A stretch of DNA of 16,501 bases from Sergeia podlipaevii (taxonomy: Eukaryota; Euglenozoa; Kinetoplastea; Trypanosomatida; Trypanosomatidae). Below are positions 5,995-14,847 of the stretch, one piece after another (the stretch's first letter is position 1; every line of letters starts with the position of its first letter). The notes under the pieces are model-generated. The model worked only from the letters and a program-made list of their open reading frames with translations. It had not been told where the DNA came from and searched no databases. The stretch lies in assembly GCA_030849805.1 (NCBI GenBank), contig JASANZ010001803.1, positions 1-16,501 of the forward strand. The letters are read 5' to 3'. Position numbers and translations under genes: made by a program.

Positions 5995-8301
5995 ATGGCC
6001 ACTTTTCAAAGCTCGGCTGACAAGGCCAATACCCTCGACGACACATTGCTTCTCCAGTCACTCGTCAAGAAGGCGAAGAGCTCTCATAGCAACCTCGGTC
6101 GTTCTCTCGATGTAAGTCTCTCCTACCGCATAGCAGGCGGGGCTGAGGTGCAGCCGACTGCGCTGTCAATGAACCGACTGGAGCGGGCGCGACAGCTGAA
6201 AGCACAAGGGGAGCAGCAGGCTGCTTGGGGCGCCGCGGAGTGCGGTACGTTAAACATCACAACACTCGCCACCATGGCTCCATCCTTCACGCAGGCTGCC
6301 GATGAGGGCGTCGAGGCTTTGGGTGGCACGAAGCTCGGTGGGGCAGGGCACACTTCCGTGATTGCGCTGGTGCCTACAGGCGACACGGTCAAGTGCATTG
6401 AGGATGACTACGAACTCATCAGCAGCTTCCGGCCTTATCAGCTAGATGCACTTTGCGCTGCACGGCAGAGCGCGTTGCGTGAGGTGAGTGCCCCACACCC
6501 AGATTTGTTAAGACAGCTCGCGCCGACGTTGGGCTCCGTGCATCCAAGCCAACTCGTTGACACCGGCGCTCTCCCGGCGTATCTGCTGCAGCGTGCAGAT
6601 ATGTTTACAGCCAGCACCAAGGACGCCGCAGGGAGAGCTGGAGATGGGGAGGAGGATGCCGCTGCTGGTGGTGGTGGGGCAGCGGGTGGATGCGAGGGCA
6701 ATCTAACTCGTAAGGACCTCAAGGCAGGCACCTATCCGTTTCTCTGTCTTGGGCGTGATCGTGGAGAGCGCCGCAGACTTCCCGGTGTGCGGCAGCCTGC
6801 TCTGGGGCAGTACCATCCCCGTTTCGGCGAGGTTGAGTTGCGTGTGTTGGGAGGCTATATCGCTCCTCAGCAGCAGAACCAGTCACGTATGCGAAGAGGT
6901 GGTGCTGACGACAAGGGCGATGACTGCACTAACCCGCTATCCGGTACTGACACGCTAGGCAAGGCCAACGGGGATGACACTGACAAGGAGGAAGTAAACT
7001 CCAACTTCAACGGCACGTTTGCTGCTACGCATTTAGGCGCTTTCTCCACTATCGGTGCAGGCTTTGCCGGCAGTGCTACACGGGGGACTGGGGCAACTGG
7101 GCGAGCAACGACGACTCCACTCGACAAGCAGGCGGGTGACGCGGTGCCGCGTAAACCTGGTGAAAACGTGAAGGGTAGCTCCATGTTTCTTTCTCTCACG
7201 GAGCGCAAGATGGAGATTGGCAGCGCCGCGCCGGATGTGACCTATTGGCCCTATCCAGACACACGCTCCACCACGAAGCGAGTGCCATGCCAGGTGAAGA
7301 TGGAAGTCGCCACGACGTCCCGGCGGCGCGAGCCTCCTGTGTCAGGAGTGCCTACTGGGGCGTACGACGTCGCGGGCAATATTGCGGAGAATTTGAGAAA
7401 TCCAGTTCAAATGCGGCAGTCCACCGGTCGGAATGCGCATTGGTTTGGCAAGAAGGACCTCCGCGTGACTGCGGCGACAGAGTTTCTTGAATTGGACGAA
7501 GCTTTGAGAGCTACAAGACCGCATGAGCGGATTGTGGTGCTGCCCCCGCGCACAGAGCACCAGCCAGGCTCTAAAGACGCAGAGGTGGATACAACGGTGT
7601 CCATTGAGCGAGATCTCAACTTCCCCAAGCACGCAATCGGTGATCCCACGCAGCTCACCTGCGTTCGTGCATTCGACAAGATGCTCACACGTGCGGAGCG
7701 AGAGAACCTGCGCGACGGCACTCCTGCTGCTGCTGCCTACAGTAACGTGACAAACAATTTTGCTGGGCATGGCAATGGCGAAAGCGACGGCTGCGCTGAC
7801 GCCTTGATCTTGAGCCGCAGTCGTAGTGCTGTCATTCATCCTCACGCTCCTGGCCACGGTACCCTTTCCGGCCTCCACGCCAACGAGCTGGGTGAGCCAC
7901 CGAACTTAAAGTGGGTGAAGCCAAACACTAGCAGGTCCACCGAGTTCGGCGTGGGCTGCAGCCGCCCCGACACGCTTTTGCCTATTCATGATCTCTCCTA
8001 CGAAACGGATAACGCCTTCAAAGCGATTGACAAGCGCGTAACGGGTGATCCGATGATTAGCACGACACTCACACGGCAGCGGCGCGAGAAGGTGCGCGCG
8101 CAGCGTGGTTGCGGTGCCAACACCATGTACGACGCGCAGGCCCTGCCGAACAAGGTGAAGCTGGTCCCGGACTTTGAGAAGCAGATCACGAAGGAAACAC
8201 AGTTCTGCGGCCGTCGCGTGCCCTCGGAGCGGTGGGAGCGCAGCAACCCCAAGGCACCAGGTCCTGGTCACTATGATCTCAACTACTCTCAAGTTGAGTA
8301 A
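5995..8301 (+). CDS. Conserved protein with degenerate sperm-tail PG-rich (SHIPPO-like) motifs
   Basis: I do not recognise a named family for the whole 768 residues. The clearest motif is at the C-terminus: APGPGHYD (754-761), the PGPGxY core of sperm-tail PG-rich (SHIPPO/STPG) repeats. Weaker relatives lie at 263-281 (PGVRQPALGQYHPRFGEVE), 411-419 (APDVTYWP) and 451-459 (GVPTGAYDV). Two related segments around GDP triplets (549-551 and 684-686), each followed by Arg-rich helix-like sequence, suggest a further loose repeat. A Gly/Ala/Asp/Glu low-complexity stretch lies near 216-236. There is no signal peptide or membrane helix. Proteins with such motifs are commonly microtubule or axoneme associated, some inside doublet microtubules, so a flagellar or subpellicular cytoskeleton role is inferred. 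The frame is open throughout, and the start is the first ATG after both acceptor candidates. Confidence 0.8.
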   Translation: MATFQSSADKANTLDDTLLLQSLVKKAKSSHSNLGRSLDVSLSYRIAGGAEVQPTALSMNRLERARQLKAQGEQQAAWGAAECGTLNITTLATMAPSFTQAADEGVEALGGTKLGGAGHTSVIALVPTGDTVKCIEDDYELISSFRPYQLDALCAARQSALREVSAPHPDLLRQLAPTLGSVHPSQLVDTGALPAYLLQRADMFTASTKDAAGRAGDGEEDAAAGGGGAAGGCEGNLTRKDLKAGTYPFLCLGRDRGERRRLPGVRQPALGQYHPRFGEVELRVLGGYIAPQQQNQSRMRRGGADDKGDDCTNPLSGTDTLGKANGDDTDKEEVNSNFNGTFAATHLGAFSTIGAGFAGSATRGTGATGRATTTPLDKQAGDAVPRKPGENVKGSSMFLSLTERKMEIGSAAPDVTYWPYPDTRSTTKRVPCQVKMEVATTSRRREPPVSGVPTGAYDVAGNIAENLRNPVQMRQSTGRNAHWFGKKDLRVTAATEFLELDEALRATRPHERIVVLPPRTEHQPGSKDAEVDTTVSIERDLNFPKHAIGDPTQLTCVRAFDKMLTRAERENLRDGTPAAAAYSNVTNNFAGHGNGESDGCADALILSRSRSAVIHPHAPGHGTLSGLHANELGEPPNLKWVKPNTSRSTEFGVGCSRPDTLLPIHDLSYETDNAFKAIDKRVTGDPMISTTLTRQRREKVRAQRGCGANTMYDAQALPNKVKLVPDFEKQITKETQFCGRRVPSERWERSNPKAPGPGHYDLNYSQVE

Positions 8302-8921
8302 TTTATATATATATGAAAATAATGTGCCTGCACTGTACTTCTGTGTGCATTTATATAGGCAATATACTACATGCAGTCTCCATGTTTGTTGTGGCTGAGG
8401 TTTTTTTTTATTGGTGTTGTGTTCAGAAGTTCCGTTTTTTCTCTCTTAAATTGCAATGTTTACCTGGAATGAAGCATGTAAAACATATTCATTGTGATTG
8501 GAGGGAGGGAAGAAGAAAAGAAAAAGGAAAACGTGGCGTCACTGGTTAGCTGTTTTTTTTTTTTCTTCCTTTCTATCTTGCTTTTCCTTTTTCAAAAAAA
8601 ATGCTAACATATATCAGGATAAAAAAGGGGGAAAGAGAGGGGAGGGGGAGTTAGTTAGTTAGTTTTTGACTGCTGTAGTCGAAATATGTACATACATACA
8701 CATACATACCAAGAGCAGTGCGTGGGGAACTTGAAGGAGACAAACTAGAGACTAGGAGAGCCAATTCGTCAAGAATTTTTTTTTTGTGAAGGAAGAAGAC
8801 TCCCGCCACAGTCTGGAATTTGTCTGTTGTTTTAGAGATATGCGTTTCCATGAGTGCATGGCTGTACACGATAGCATTCACACTTGATAGACAGAAAGAA
8901 AAAATGAAGAAGACAAACTGC

Positions 8922-8954
8922 TACACACACACACTGTGTATGAGTGTGTGTGTA
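8922..8954 (+). repeat. CA/TG inverted repeat
   Basis: A CA-dinucleotide run (8922-8932) is the exact reverse complement of a TG run at 8944-8954, giving an 11-bp stem with an 11-base loop. It is a simple-sequence hairpin; function is unknown. Confidence 0.55.
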
Positions 8955-9384
8955 TGCTTATGATGTTCAATATAAACTTACGCTGCATTTCTATTATTAT
9001 TATTATTATTTTTTATATAGTACTCACGATACAGGAATACATTTTGCATTTTTATGTTAATTCCGGCATTCCTTTTTCTCTCCTTTCCTTTCCATTTTTT
9101 TTTTCTTTTTTTATCACACAATGCAGCTCTGCTACGGAGCAACACGCGCTGCAGCACAAGTCTTTAAGATTTTTTTTATTGTTGTTATTATTGTTTTGCT
9201 GCTGCACAGCACAGATTTTGAAGCAAGGAAAGAAGCGTTTTGCTGATCTGATCTTTTTATCTCTTTTGTTATTTTATACAACTTTACCTGCTTGCACACG
9301 CACAAACATATATATATATACACACACGTATAGCACTTTCATTTTTAAAAAATACATATATTGCTGTTACGATCGGGAAATCAA

Positions 9385-9408
9385 CTTCTTATAATTTTTT
9401 TCTACGAG
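9385..9408 (+). promoter_or_regulatory. Spliced-leader acceptor for the SM-protein mRNA
   Basis: A T-rich tract (9385-9403) is followed by the AG at 9407-9408. The resulting leader of 128 bases has no ATG before 9537, which supports the long N-terminal form of the protein. Confidence 0.55.
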
Positions 9409-9536
9409 ATTTAAATACTGTGTATATCTGAGAGAACGTCGATCGCCGCGAGACTACACATCAAATAGACTAGCTCACACACGCATACACACAAGAAAAA
9501 ATAAATACCTTTTTATATATTCATATATACATTGTT

Positions 9537-11948
9537 ATGCAGCAGCGCCCTTCACTACGCCGGCCGCTGCCACTGCCGTCTGTGGGTGCTTCTACCGCCA
9601 TCTCGCCCGGCGCCTCCACTACCTCCACCATCCACCCTATCAATCGCAGTGCCAGCCCCAGTGGTGGTTTCGCGGCCTCCACTTCTTCTACTATATGGCC
9701 ACGGGGGCAGCCGAGCGCTATGTCAGCCTCCGCAACGTCACCAGGAACCTCTCTAACAACACTACCGTCCGAGTCCGCCCTCCCTTCACAGGCCTTGCAG
9801 TCCGGGGTGAAGCCTGCTGCTCGTCCTGCTAATGGGAAGGCTACACTGGCAGGTGGCCTCTTAGGCGCTGGTACCGCAGCGAAGGTCACTGTTGTCCCCC
9901 CAAACGCATCGGCGAGCAGCGATGCAGGCTCTAAGACCATGTCCTCACCAGCTTCTTCATTACCCCCTCCTACTGGGTCCCTAGGGGGCATGCTCGGTAT
10001 AAACCTGGGCAAGGCGAAGCCCGGGGTGCCCAAGTACGTCAGCAGCGGCATACTAGGGATTGTAAAGCAGCGACTGAGTAGCATTTTTGATAGCGTTCCG
10101 GGAAAGTACAACGTACTTGTGTGCGATCAATTAGGGGCCAAAGTTGTGAGTGCGTGCTTGCGCATGCACGAGCTCATGGAGCATGGCATTACGATTGTTG
10201 AGGACATTTTTATGCCGCGACAGCCGCTGATCAATAGTAGCGCCATCTACTTTATCAATCCAGAGGAGCGCATTGCCGAGTTTATTGTGAAGGACTTTGA
10301 AACCAGGAGCACCTACAAGGATGCATACATTTTCTTTACCCATATTGCTCCAGGTTTTGTTATTGAACAGCTTGCTGGCTGCCCTCGCCTCGTTGATCAC
10401 ATTCAAACAGTACAGGACACGCTGCTAGACTTTTCCGCAGCGGAACCTCTTTTTTTTCACTTGGACATGCAGAAGGAGCTGCCGAAGCTGTTTCCCCCGG
10501 AGACGGCGTTGCGTGCTGAAAACAGCGACGGCGATGGCATTCTCGGTGAGATCACAGAGCAACTCGTTGCGGTGATGTATTCGCTCGGTGCTGGTGTGCC
10601 GATGGTGCGCTACCAGGCCCGCAGCATGCTGGCAGAGCGGGTGGCAAGTACTTTCGCGGGCGTCATGAAGAAGGTGGCGCGCGAGCTACAAGGTTTAAAC
10701 GCCAACAGTGAGTCCCAGGAGCCGCCCTTGCTGATTGTCGTCGATCGCTCGTATGACAGCGTGGAGCCGCTTATTCACGAGCGCACATACCAGGCTTTGC
10801 TAGAGGATCTCACCCCACTCGCCGATGGCGTGTATAATCAGGAGTACACAGACCGCTCTGGGGAGAAGAGAACGCGGCAGTGCCCCATTGGGGAAACCGA
10901 TCCTTACTGGTGCGTGTACCGACACCAATTCATGCCAACGTGTCTGGAGGAACTCCCGCGGATGCTGCAGCAACTGCTAGAGCAGAATCCAGCTCTTGCG
11001 AACGGTATGAAGAAGGACGGCGGGGCGACGTTGACGGAGCTGGGCGGCGCAGTGCGTGCTCTTCCAGAGTTTCAGGAGAAGCAGTCTAAGCTATCTCTTC
11101 ATATTGACATGTGCACGAGGGTGATGGCTGAGTATAAGGCGCAGCGTCTGATGAGCGTGTGCGAGGTGGAGCAGCTCATGGTAACTGCCGCCGCTGGGAA
11201 GCTGCCTTTCAAAGATCTCTTGAAGGAAGTTGAAGGTGTCATCACAGACGCCTCGTATCCCTTCAACGTTCGCCTGAGGCTGCTGCTGACTTTTCTCGCC
11301 TCGAGCAACACACGCGAGTTTACGGACGCAAAGAAGCAACAACTGATGGAGGCGTCTGGACTTGCAAAAGAGCAAGCACGTTGCGCGCGGCTCCTAGACT
11401 GCTTTTCCTCTCATATGGGTCGCCTACCTCAGCCACTGGCGAGCTCCGCCGTGACGACTGCTCCAGCAGGTGCTGCGAGGGGATATGTTAACCAGGCGTT
11501 TCTTGTGTTGGATGCTGCTGCGCGCAACGCGCTGAGCTTAGCGGACTTCCCAGTAGTAAGCGGAAGTGAAGCGCCTGTGCAGACACTGCGGACGGATCCA
11601 CTTGGTGGTGCGTCCACGGCGGACGGACCGCGAGGCGGTGGCAAGCGCACGTTGAAGGCAGGATTCAACCGTCTCCACAACAACGGTGATGGGGCCGCTT
11701 CCAATGGCTCTTCAACATCAACGCAGCAGCTTGCTGGTGATGGAATGCTAGATCTGGGTTATGAAGCCCAGGTCCCACTGCGGTCACGACGCAAGGTTGT
11801 GTTGTTCATTATTGGCGGTGTCACATACGGGGAGACGCGATCTGCGTATGAGGCCGCGAGTCAGCATGGGCGCGAGATGATCATTGGGTCTACATCCGTA
11901 TTACGGCCCACTGAGTTTATCGAGGCTTTGAATACAATTAAATCCTAG
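9537..11948 (+). CDS. Sec1/Munc18 (SM) family syntaxin-binding protein
   Basis: SM proteins bind syntaxin-type SNAREs and drive SNARE complex assembly in vesicle fusion; the Sec1/Munc18-1 branch works at the plasma membrane. The fold runs from about residue 172 to 801: GKYNVLVCDQLGAKVV (189-204), HGITIVEDI, the mid-domain LIVVDRSYDSVEPLIHE with D403, and the C-terminal strand VVLFIIGGVTYGETRSAYE from residue 754, then IIGSTSVL. The usual family length is about 600-670 residues, against 803 here. The excess is an Ala/Ser/Pro/Thr-rich, apparently disordered N-terminus of about 170 residues and a Gly/Ser/Asn-rich insert before the last strand (about 685-750). The first ATG after the acceptor is used; M152 (9990) would remove most of the extension. 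In trypanosomatids exocytosis is focused at the flagellar pocket, so action there is inferred. The exact SM subfamily (Sec1, Vps45, Sly1 or Vps33) was not tested by alignment, but the motifs favour Sec1. Confidence 0.92.
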   Translation: MQQRPSLRRPLPLPSVGASTAISPGASTTSTIHPINRSASPSGGFAASTSSTIWPRGQPSAMSASATSPGTSLTTLPSESALPSQALQSGVKPAARPANGKATLAGGLLGAGTAAKVTVVPPNASASSDAGSKTMSSPASSLPPPTGSLGGMLGINLGKAKPGVPKYVSSGILGIVKQRLSSIFDSVPGKYNVLVCDQLGAKVVSACLRMHELMEHGITIVEDIFMPRQPLINSSAIYFINPEERIAEFIVKDFETRSTYKDAYIFFTHIAPGFVIEQLAGCPRLVDHIQTVQDTLLDFSAAEPLFFHLDMQKELPKLFPPETALRAENSDGDGILGEITEQLVAVMYSLGAGVPMVRYQARSMLAERVASTFAGVMKKVARELQGLNANSESQEPPLLIVVDRSYDSVEPLIHERTYQALLEDLTPLADGVYNQEYTDRSGEKRTRQCPIGETDPYWCVYRHQFMPTCLEELPRMLQQLLEQNPALANGMKKDGGATLTELGGAVRALPEFQEKQSKLSLHIDMCTRVMAEYKAQRLMSVCEVEQLMVTAAAGKLPFKDLLKEVEGVITDASYPFNVRLRLLLTFLASSNTREFTDAKKQQLMEASGLAKEQARCARLLDCFSSHMGRLPQPLASSAVTTAPAGAARGYVNQAFLVLDAAARNALSLADFPVVSGSEAPVQTLRTDPLGGASTADGPRGGGKRTLKAGFNRLHNNGDGAASNGSSTSTQQLAGDGMLDLGYEAQVPLRSRRKVVLFIIGGVTYGETRSAYEAASQHGREMIIGSTSVLRPTEFIEALNTIKS

Positions 11949-12421
11949 AAGTATACATATATACATACATCATTGCGCATGCTCGCTCGCGTGCATATCA
12001 AATCTGGGTACGCTTGTCTGATGACCAAGATCGCCTCGTTTTTCTTGGCAACCAGCCGAACAAGAGAAGAAAAGAAGAGAGAATTTTTTTTCATGAGTGT
12101 CCCTTCCTCCTCTTCACAAAAAAAAAAATTCTTTAAGCGAAAAAATGTTAGCGATATAAAATTAGTGTTTATTTTGTGTGTGTGCGTGTGTGTGTGGAGT
12201 TCAAACTTGTGAGTGCCTTCTTTGTTTTTGTTCCTTGTTTGTCTTTTTTTTTTTTGCTGTTGCTCCTGTACCCGCGAGGTATCTCGCTCGCATTGCTTCT
12301 TGAAAACAAAAAGGAAGGACATAAATACATATTACATTTTGTTTTGTCTTTTCTTTGGCATTGACCCCCTTCTTGTCTTTCAGTGAGGAGATGTAGAAGA
12401 GTTTGCAAGGCGTGCGTGATC

Positions 12422-12439
12422 CTCTCTCTCTCTCTCTCT
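12422..12439 (+). repeat. CT dinucleotide microsatellite
   Basis: An uninterrupted CT run, visible directly. It may act as part of a pyrimidine tract for RNA processing, but it is about 260 bases from the preferred acceptor of the next gene. Confidence 0.7.
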
Positions 12440-12668
12440 TTGATACATGCTTTTCTTCCCTGTTTGCGTGTCTACATTTGTGTTTCGTGTAAAAACAAAA
12501 AGGAGGGGCTTTTCTTCTATACTTCATTTTTTCTTCTTTTTCTTTTCTATATATATTTTTCGGCTTTGCTAAAACACACACATATATGTAGTTTGAATAG
12601 TTTATATTTATTTCATTTTTGTTCTACTATTATTATTAGTCGTTGATATACTTCCTACAAAACGTGTC

Positions 12669-12703
12669 ACCTTCCCCCTTGTACCTCCTTTTTGCTACAC
12701 AAG
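12669..12703 (+). promoter_or_regulatory. Spliced-leader acceptor for the tandem PRT mRNA
   Basis: A C/T-rich tract (12669-12694) is followed by the first AG at 12702-12703. The leader would be 59 bases, purine-rich and free of ATG before 12763. Confidence 0.6.
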
Positions 12704-12762
12704 GGCTGGCAATTCCAAGAAAATAGAAAGAGGCCGATAAGGAAGAACGGTCCAAGTGTGAG

Positions 12763-14586
12763 ATGAGCTTCCTCCCCTCCCCCGACGACGTCAGCAACAG
12801 CGTACCTCAGTCCACTTTCGCGAACACCACTGTTGGAATGTATGGTAGCTGCAGCGGCGGAGCTACACAAGCAGGTGAAGATGAATTTTCTGGCGCGCCA
12901 AAGGTGCCCGCGTCAGAATATCACAAGCTACTGAGGGAAATCTTTGACCACCAGCCGGTGCTGCGCGGCGCTACGCCCATTGAAGTGATGTTGATGGGCA
13001 CCGTCGACGCAGAGGCGGTGGAGATGATGAGCAAGTCTATTGTAGACTTCAAGGCACACATGCTGGAGCAGGAGGCAGTGACAGAGAGGGCTTCGTTGCC
13101 TCACGCAGACTTTATCATCACAGATTTCTACAAGCCTCTTGCACCGCACGTCATGGAAACCGCTGCGACGCTTCTTGTTCAGTCGATCACAGAGCACTGC
13201 GCTTTGCGGTATGCCACCTCTGATTTCAAAACAGCAAGTCAATCCGAGTCACGGCTGCGCTCTACGCTGGGAACCCAGTGTGCATCCTGCACTACCACAT
13301 CGACTGGCGGCGGTGCTGGTGCTGGTGCTGGCGAGCTGCAGCTCACTCCACTGCCTACTTTCATTGTTTCAGTCGGTGCGCGTGGTGCTGGTGCGCTGGC
13401 ACAGTCCGTTGCGCTCCGTATTGGGGTGCCCTTCTCACTTAGCAACTGGTACCCAGACGGGTCGGTTGGAGATGTTCGTGTGGATCGGTGCGAAGGCATT
13501 GGCGGCGCTGGTTGGGTGTACTTGAACGGCGTTCCTCCGAAGAGCCGCGTGGCGGTCGTCATGGACCTTGTTCGCACCGGGGCTTCTGCGCTACGTCTGG
13601 TCGAAGGCATTCGACAGATCGAAGGCTGCGTGGTGACGGGCGTGTACACGGTCGCAGACATCATGGAGGGGAGTGCGCAGGAGAGACTGCGGGGATCTGG
13701 CGTTGACTACATCCCCCTCGTCACTGTCTCCGTCGCCGGCGAGCGCTCCTGCATCGCGTCTCGCCACCCCTCTCACCACACCAACTTCGACACCGACAAT
13801 CACCGCCCAGCGGCCTCCCCAATTTTTCTTCCCAGCACCAGCGCCATTGCCCCTGATGTCGTGACGTACCCGCAGTACTGCTCCCCCGCACGCGCCATGC
13901 CGAGCTCTACTGTCAGCATCATCAAGCGCATGCCTGCGAAGCAACTGCATTTCAAGCAGCGCCGTGTGGCATCTTCGTTTGCCGGTGTGCCCATCTTGTA
14001 TAACTCACAAGTTGCTTATCCATATTGCTTCTTTGCACTCACCGACTTCAAGCCGGCTTTGGACCCGACTCTGGTGGAGGATATGGCCGACTTGGCCGTC
14101 TACTACGCGGATTTTGAAAAGTGTGACGTGCTCGTCTCGGAGGGCGATCGTGGCGGCGGCCCGCTGTTGCAGGCCATTGCGGTACGTGTGCACCGGCCCT
14201 ATGTGATGGCGAGCTGGACGCTGGCCTCTGCGGAGGCGAGTGGAGCAAACTCTGAGGTCACCCATGTGGGATTCAGTGGCCAGCAAAGTCAGCTGTCTCT
14301 CTCTGGCCTTCGACGAGGCATGCGCTGTGCCTTTGTGGATGATATGTTGAGCAGTGGCGGGACGGCGGATGCGGTGCTGCAGTGTGTGAAGCAGCTTGGG
14401 GCCCTGGCACTGATCGCAGTCTTTGCGAGTGAGAAGTTGTATCCCAAGGAGGGCAGCGTACTGCCTGTGCGCAAGGGAAAGAATCGTCTGCAGGCGCTTT
14501 TCCCAGACCTCGACATTGTTTGTCTAGCGCAGTTTGTCGTAAAGGAGAAGCAGACGGAGGAACCGCCGTGCCGTGTTGACTCGTAG
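12763..14586 (+). CDS. Tandem APRT-like phosphoribosyltransferase-domain protein
   Basis: The 607 residues contain two copies of a type I phosphoribosyltransferase fold of the adenine-PRT kind. Copy one has FIITDFYKPLAP (TDF at 120-122), VGARGAG (204-210) and a PRPP-loop position VVMDLVRTGASA (265-276). Copy two has FALTDFKPALDP (TDF at 427-429), SEGDRGGG (459-466) and a well-kept PRPP loop FVDDMLSSGGTADA (524-537). TDF, RG and loop elements line up in the same order, showing an internal duplication. Copy one carries a Thr/Gly/Ala-rich insert (about 176-193) and has lost the paired acids and GGT of the loop. A Ser/Pro-rich linker (about 335-390) separates the copies. Neither copy has the RKxxKLP segment of true APRT, so the base used, if any, is unknown. 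An N-terminal 90-100 residues are unassigned. The gene ends in tandem stops TAG TAA (14584-14589). Confidence 0.85.
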   Translation: MSFLPSPDDVSNSVPQSTFANTTVGMYGSCSGGATQAGEDEFSGAPKVPASEYHKLLREIFDHQPVLRGATPIEVMLMGTVDAEAVEMMSKSIVDFKAHMLEQEAVTERASLPHADFIITDFYKPLAPHVMETAATLLVQSITEHCALRYATSDFKTASQSESRLRSTLGTQCASCTTTSTGGGAGAGAGELQLTPLPTFIVSVGARGAGALAQSVALRIGVPFSLSNWYPDGSVGDVRVDRCEGIGGAGWVYLNGVPPKSRVAVVMDLVRTGASALRLVEGIRQIEGCVVTGVYTVADIMEGSAQERLRGSGVDYIPLVTVSVAGERSCIASRHPSHHTNFDTDNHRPAASPIFLPSTSAIAPDVVTYPQYCSPARAMPSSTVSIIKRMPAKQLHFKQRRVASSFAGVPILYNSQVAYPYCFFALTDFKPALDPTLVEDMADLAVYYADFEKCDVLVSEGDRGGGPLLQAIAVRVHRPYVMASWTLASAEASGANSEVTHVGFSGQQSQLSLSGLRRGMRCAFVDDMLSSGGTADAVLQCVKQLGALALIAVFASEKLYPKEGSVLPVRKGKNRLQALFPDLDIVCLAQFVVKEKQTEEPPCRVDS

Positions 14587-14596
14587 TAACGGGACA

Positions 14597-14664
14597 AGAG
14601 GGGGGAGGGAGGGGAGGAGATACGGCAGTGACCTCTCTCTCTCTCTCTCTTGTTTTTTTTTTTT
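14597..14664 (+). repeat. Polypurine tract followed by polypyrimidine tract
   Basis: Eleven bases after the PRT stop codon, G runs of six, three and four separated by single A residues lead into GA-rich sequence. A CT microsatellite (14633-14651) and a T12 run follow. The halves are partly complementary and could fold back or form unusual DNA; this is inference. Confidence 0.6.
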
Positions 14665-14847
14665 CTTAACTTCGCATAGATCAAAAGTCGTGAGCCATAA
14701 AGAAGAGAGGAGTAATCACAAAAAAAAGTATAACTGCGTTCTGGTTATGCGGTGATATGTCTTTGTTACGTCACCTTCGCTACGTGTGTTACAGTGTATT
14801 GATGTTTTTTATTTCTTTTTTATTATTATTTCTATCCAGAGGTAGTG

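Larger units (their letters stand above)
8302..9536 (+). other. Intergenic region between the PG-rich protein gene and the SM-protein gene
   Basis: No gene is supported. Purine-rich tracts lie at about 8496-8535 and 8620-8650, the second rich in G runs. A CA/TG inverted repeat lies at 8922-8954 and an ATT repeat at 8992-9010, followed by several T-rich runs. A long frame at 8936-9394 begins at GTG and is made mostly of Ile, Phe and Leu runs derived from ATT and T repeats, so it is not called. Confidence 0.7.
11949..12762 (+). other. Intergenic region between the SM-protein gene and the tandem PRT gene
   Basis: No gene is supported. It contains GA-rich and T-rich stretches, a TG run (12175-12197), a CT microsatellite (12422-12439) and several T runs, ending in the pyrimidine tract of the next gene. 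Frames on both strands are low-complexity (Lys/Arg- or Phe/Ser-rich). Confidence 0.7.

Noticed and set aside
6112..6136. GTAAGT followed by a pyrimidine stretch and CAG, resembling a tiny cis-intron
   Set aside because: The frame reads through cleanly, the segment is 25 bases (not a multiple of three), and cis-introns are extremely rare in trypanosomatids.
7342..7878. Minus-strand open frame (178 codons) inside the PG-rich protein gene
   Set aside because: It lies wholly inside a well-supported gene on the other strand and shows no domain; a codon-bias artefact.
8936..9394. Open frame of 152 codons with hydrophobic runs that looks like a membrane protein
   Set aside because: It starts at GTG, and the Ile and Phe/Leu runs come from ATT and T simple repeats.
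10449..10456. Eight-T run inside the SM-protein gene, a possible frameshift or internal splice tract
   Set aside because: The frame and the family motifs continue correctly on both sides, encoding PLFFHLD-like sequence.
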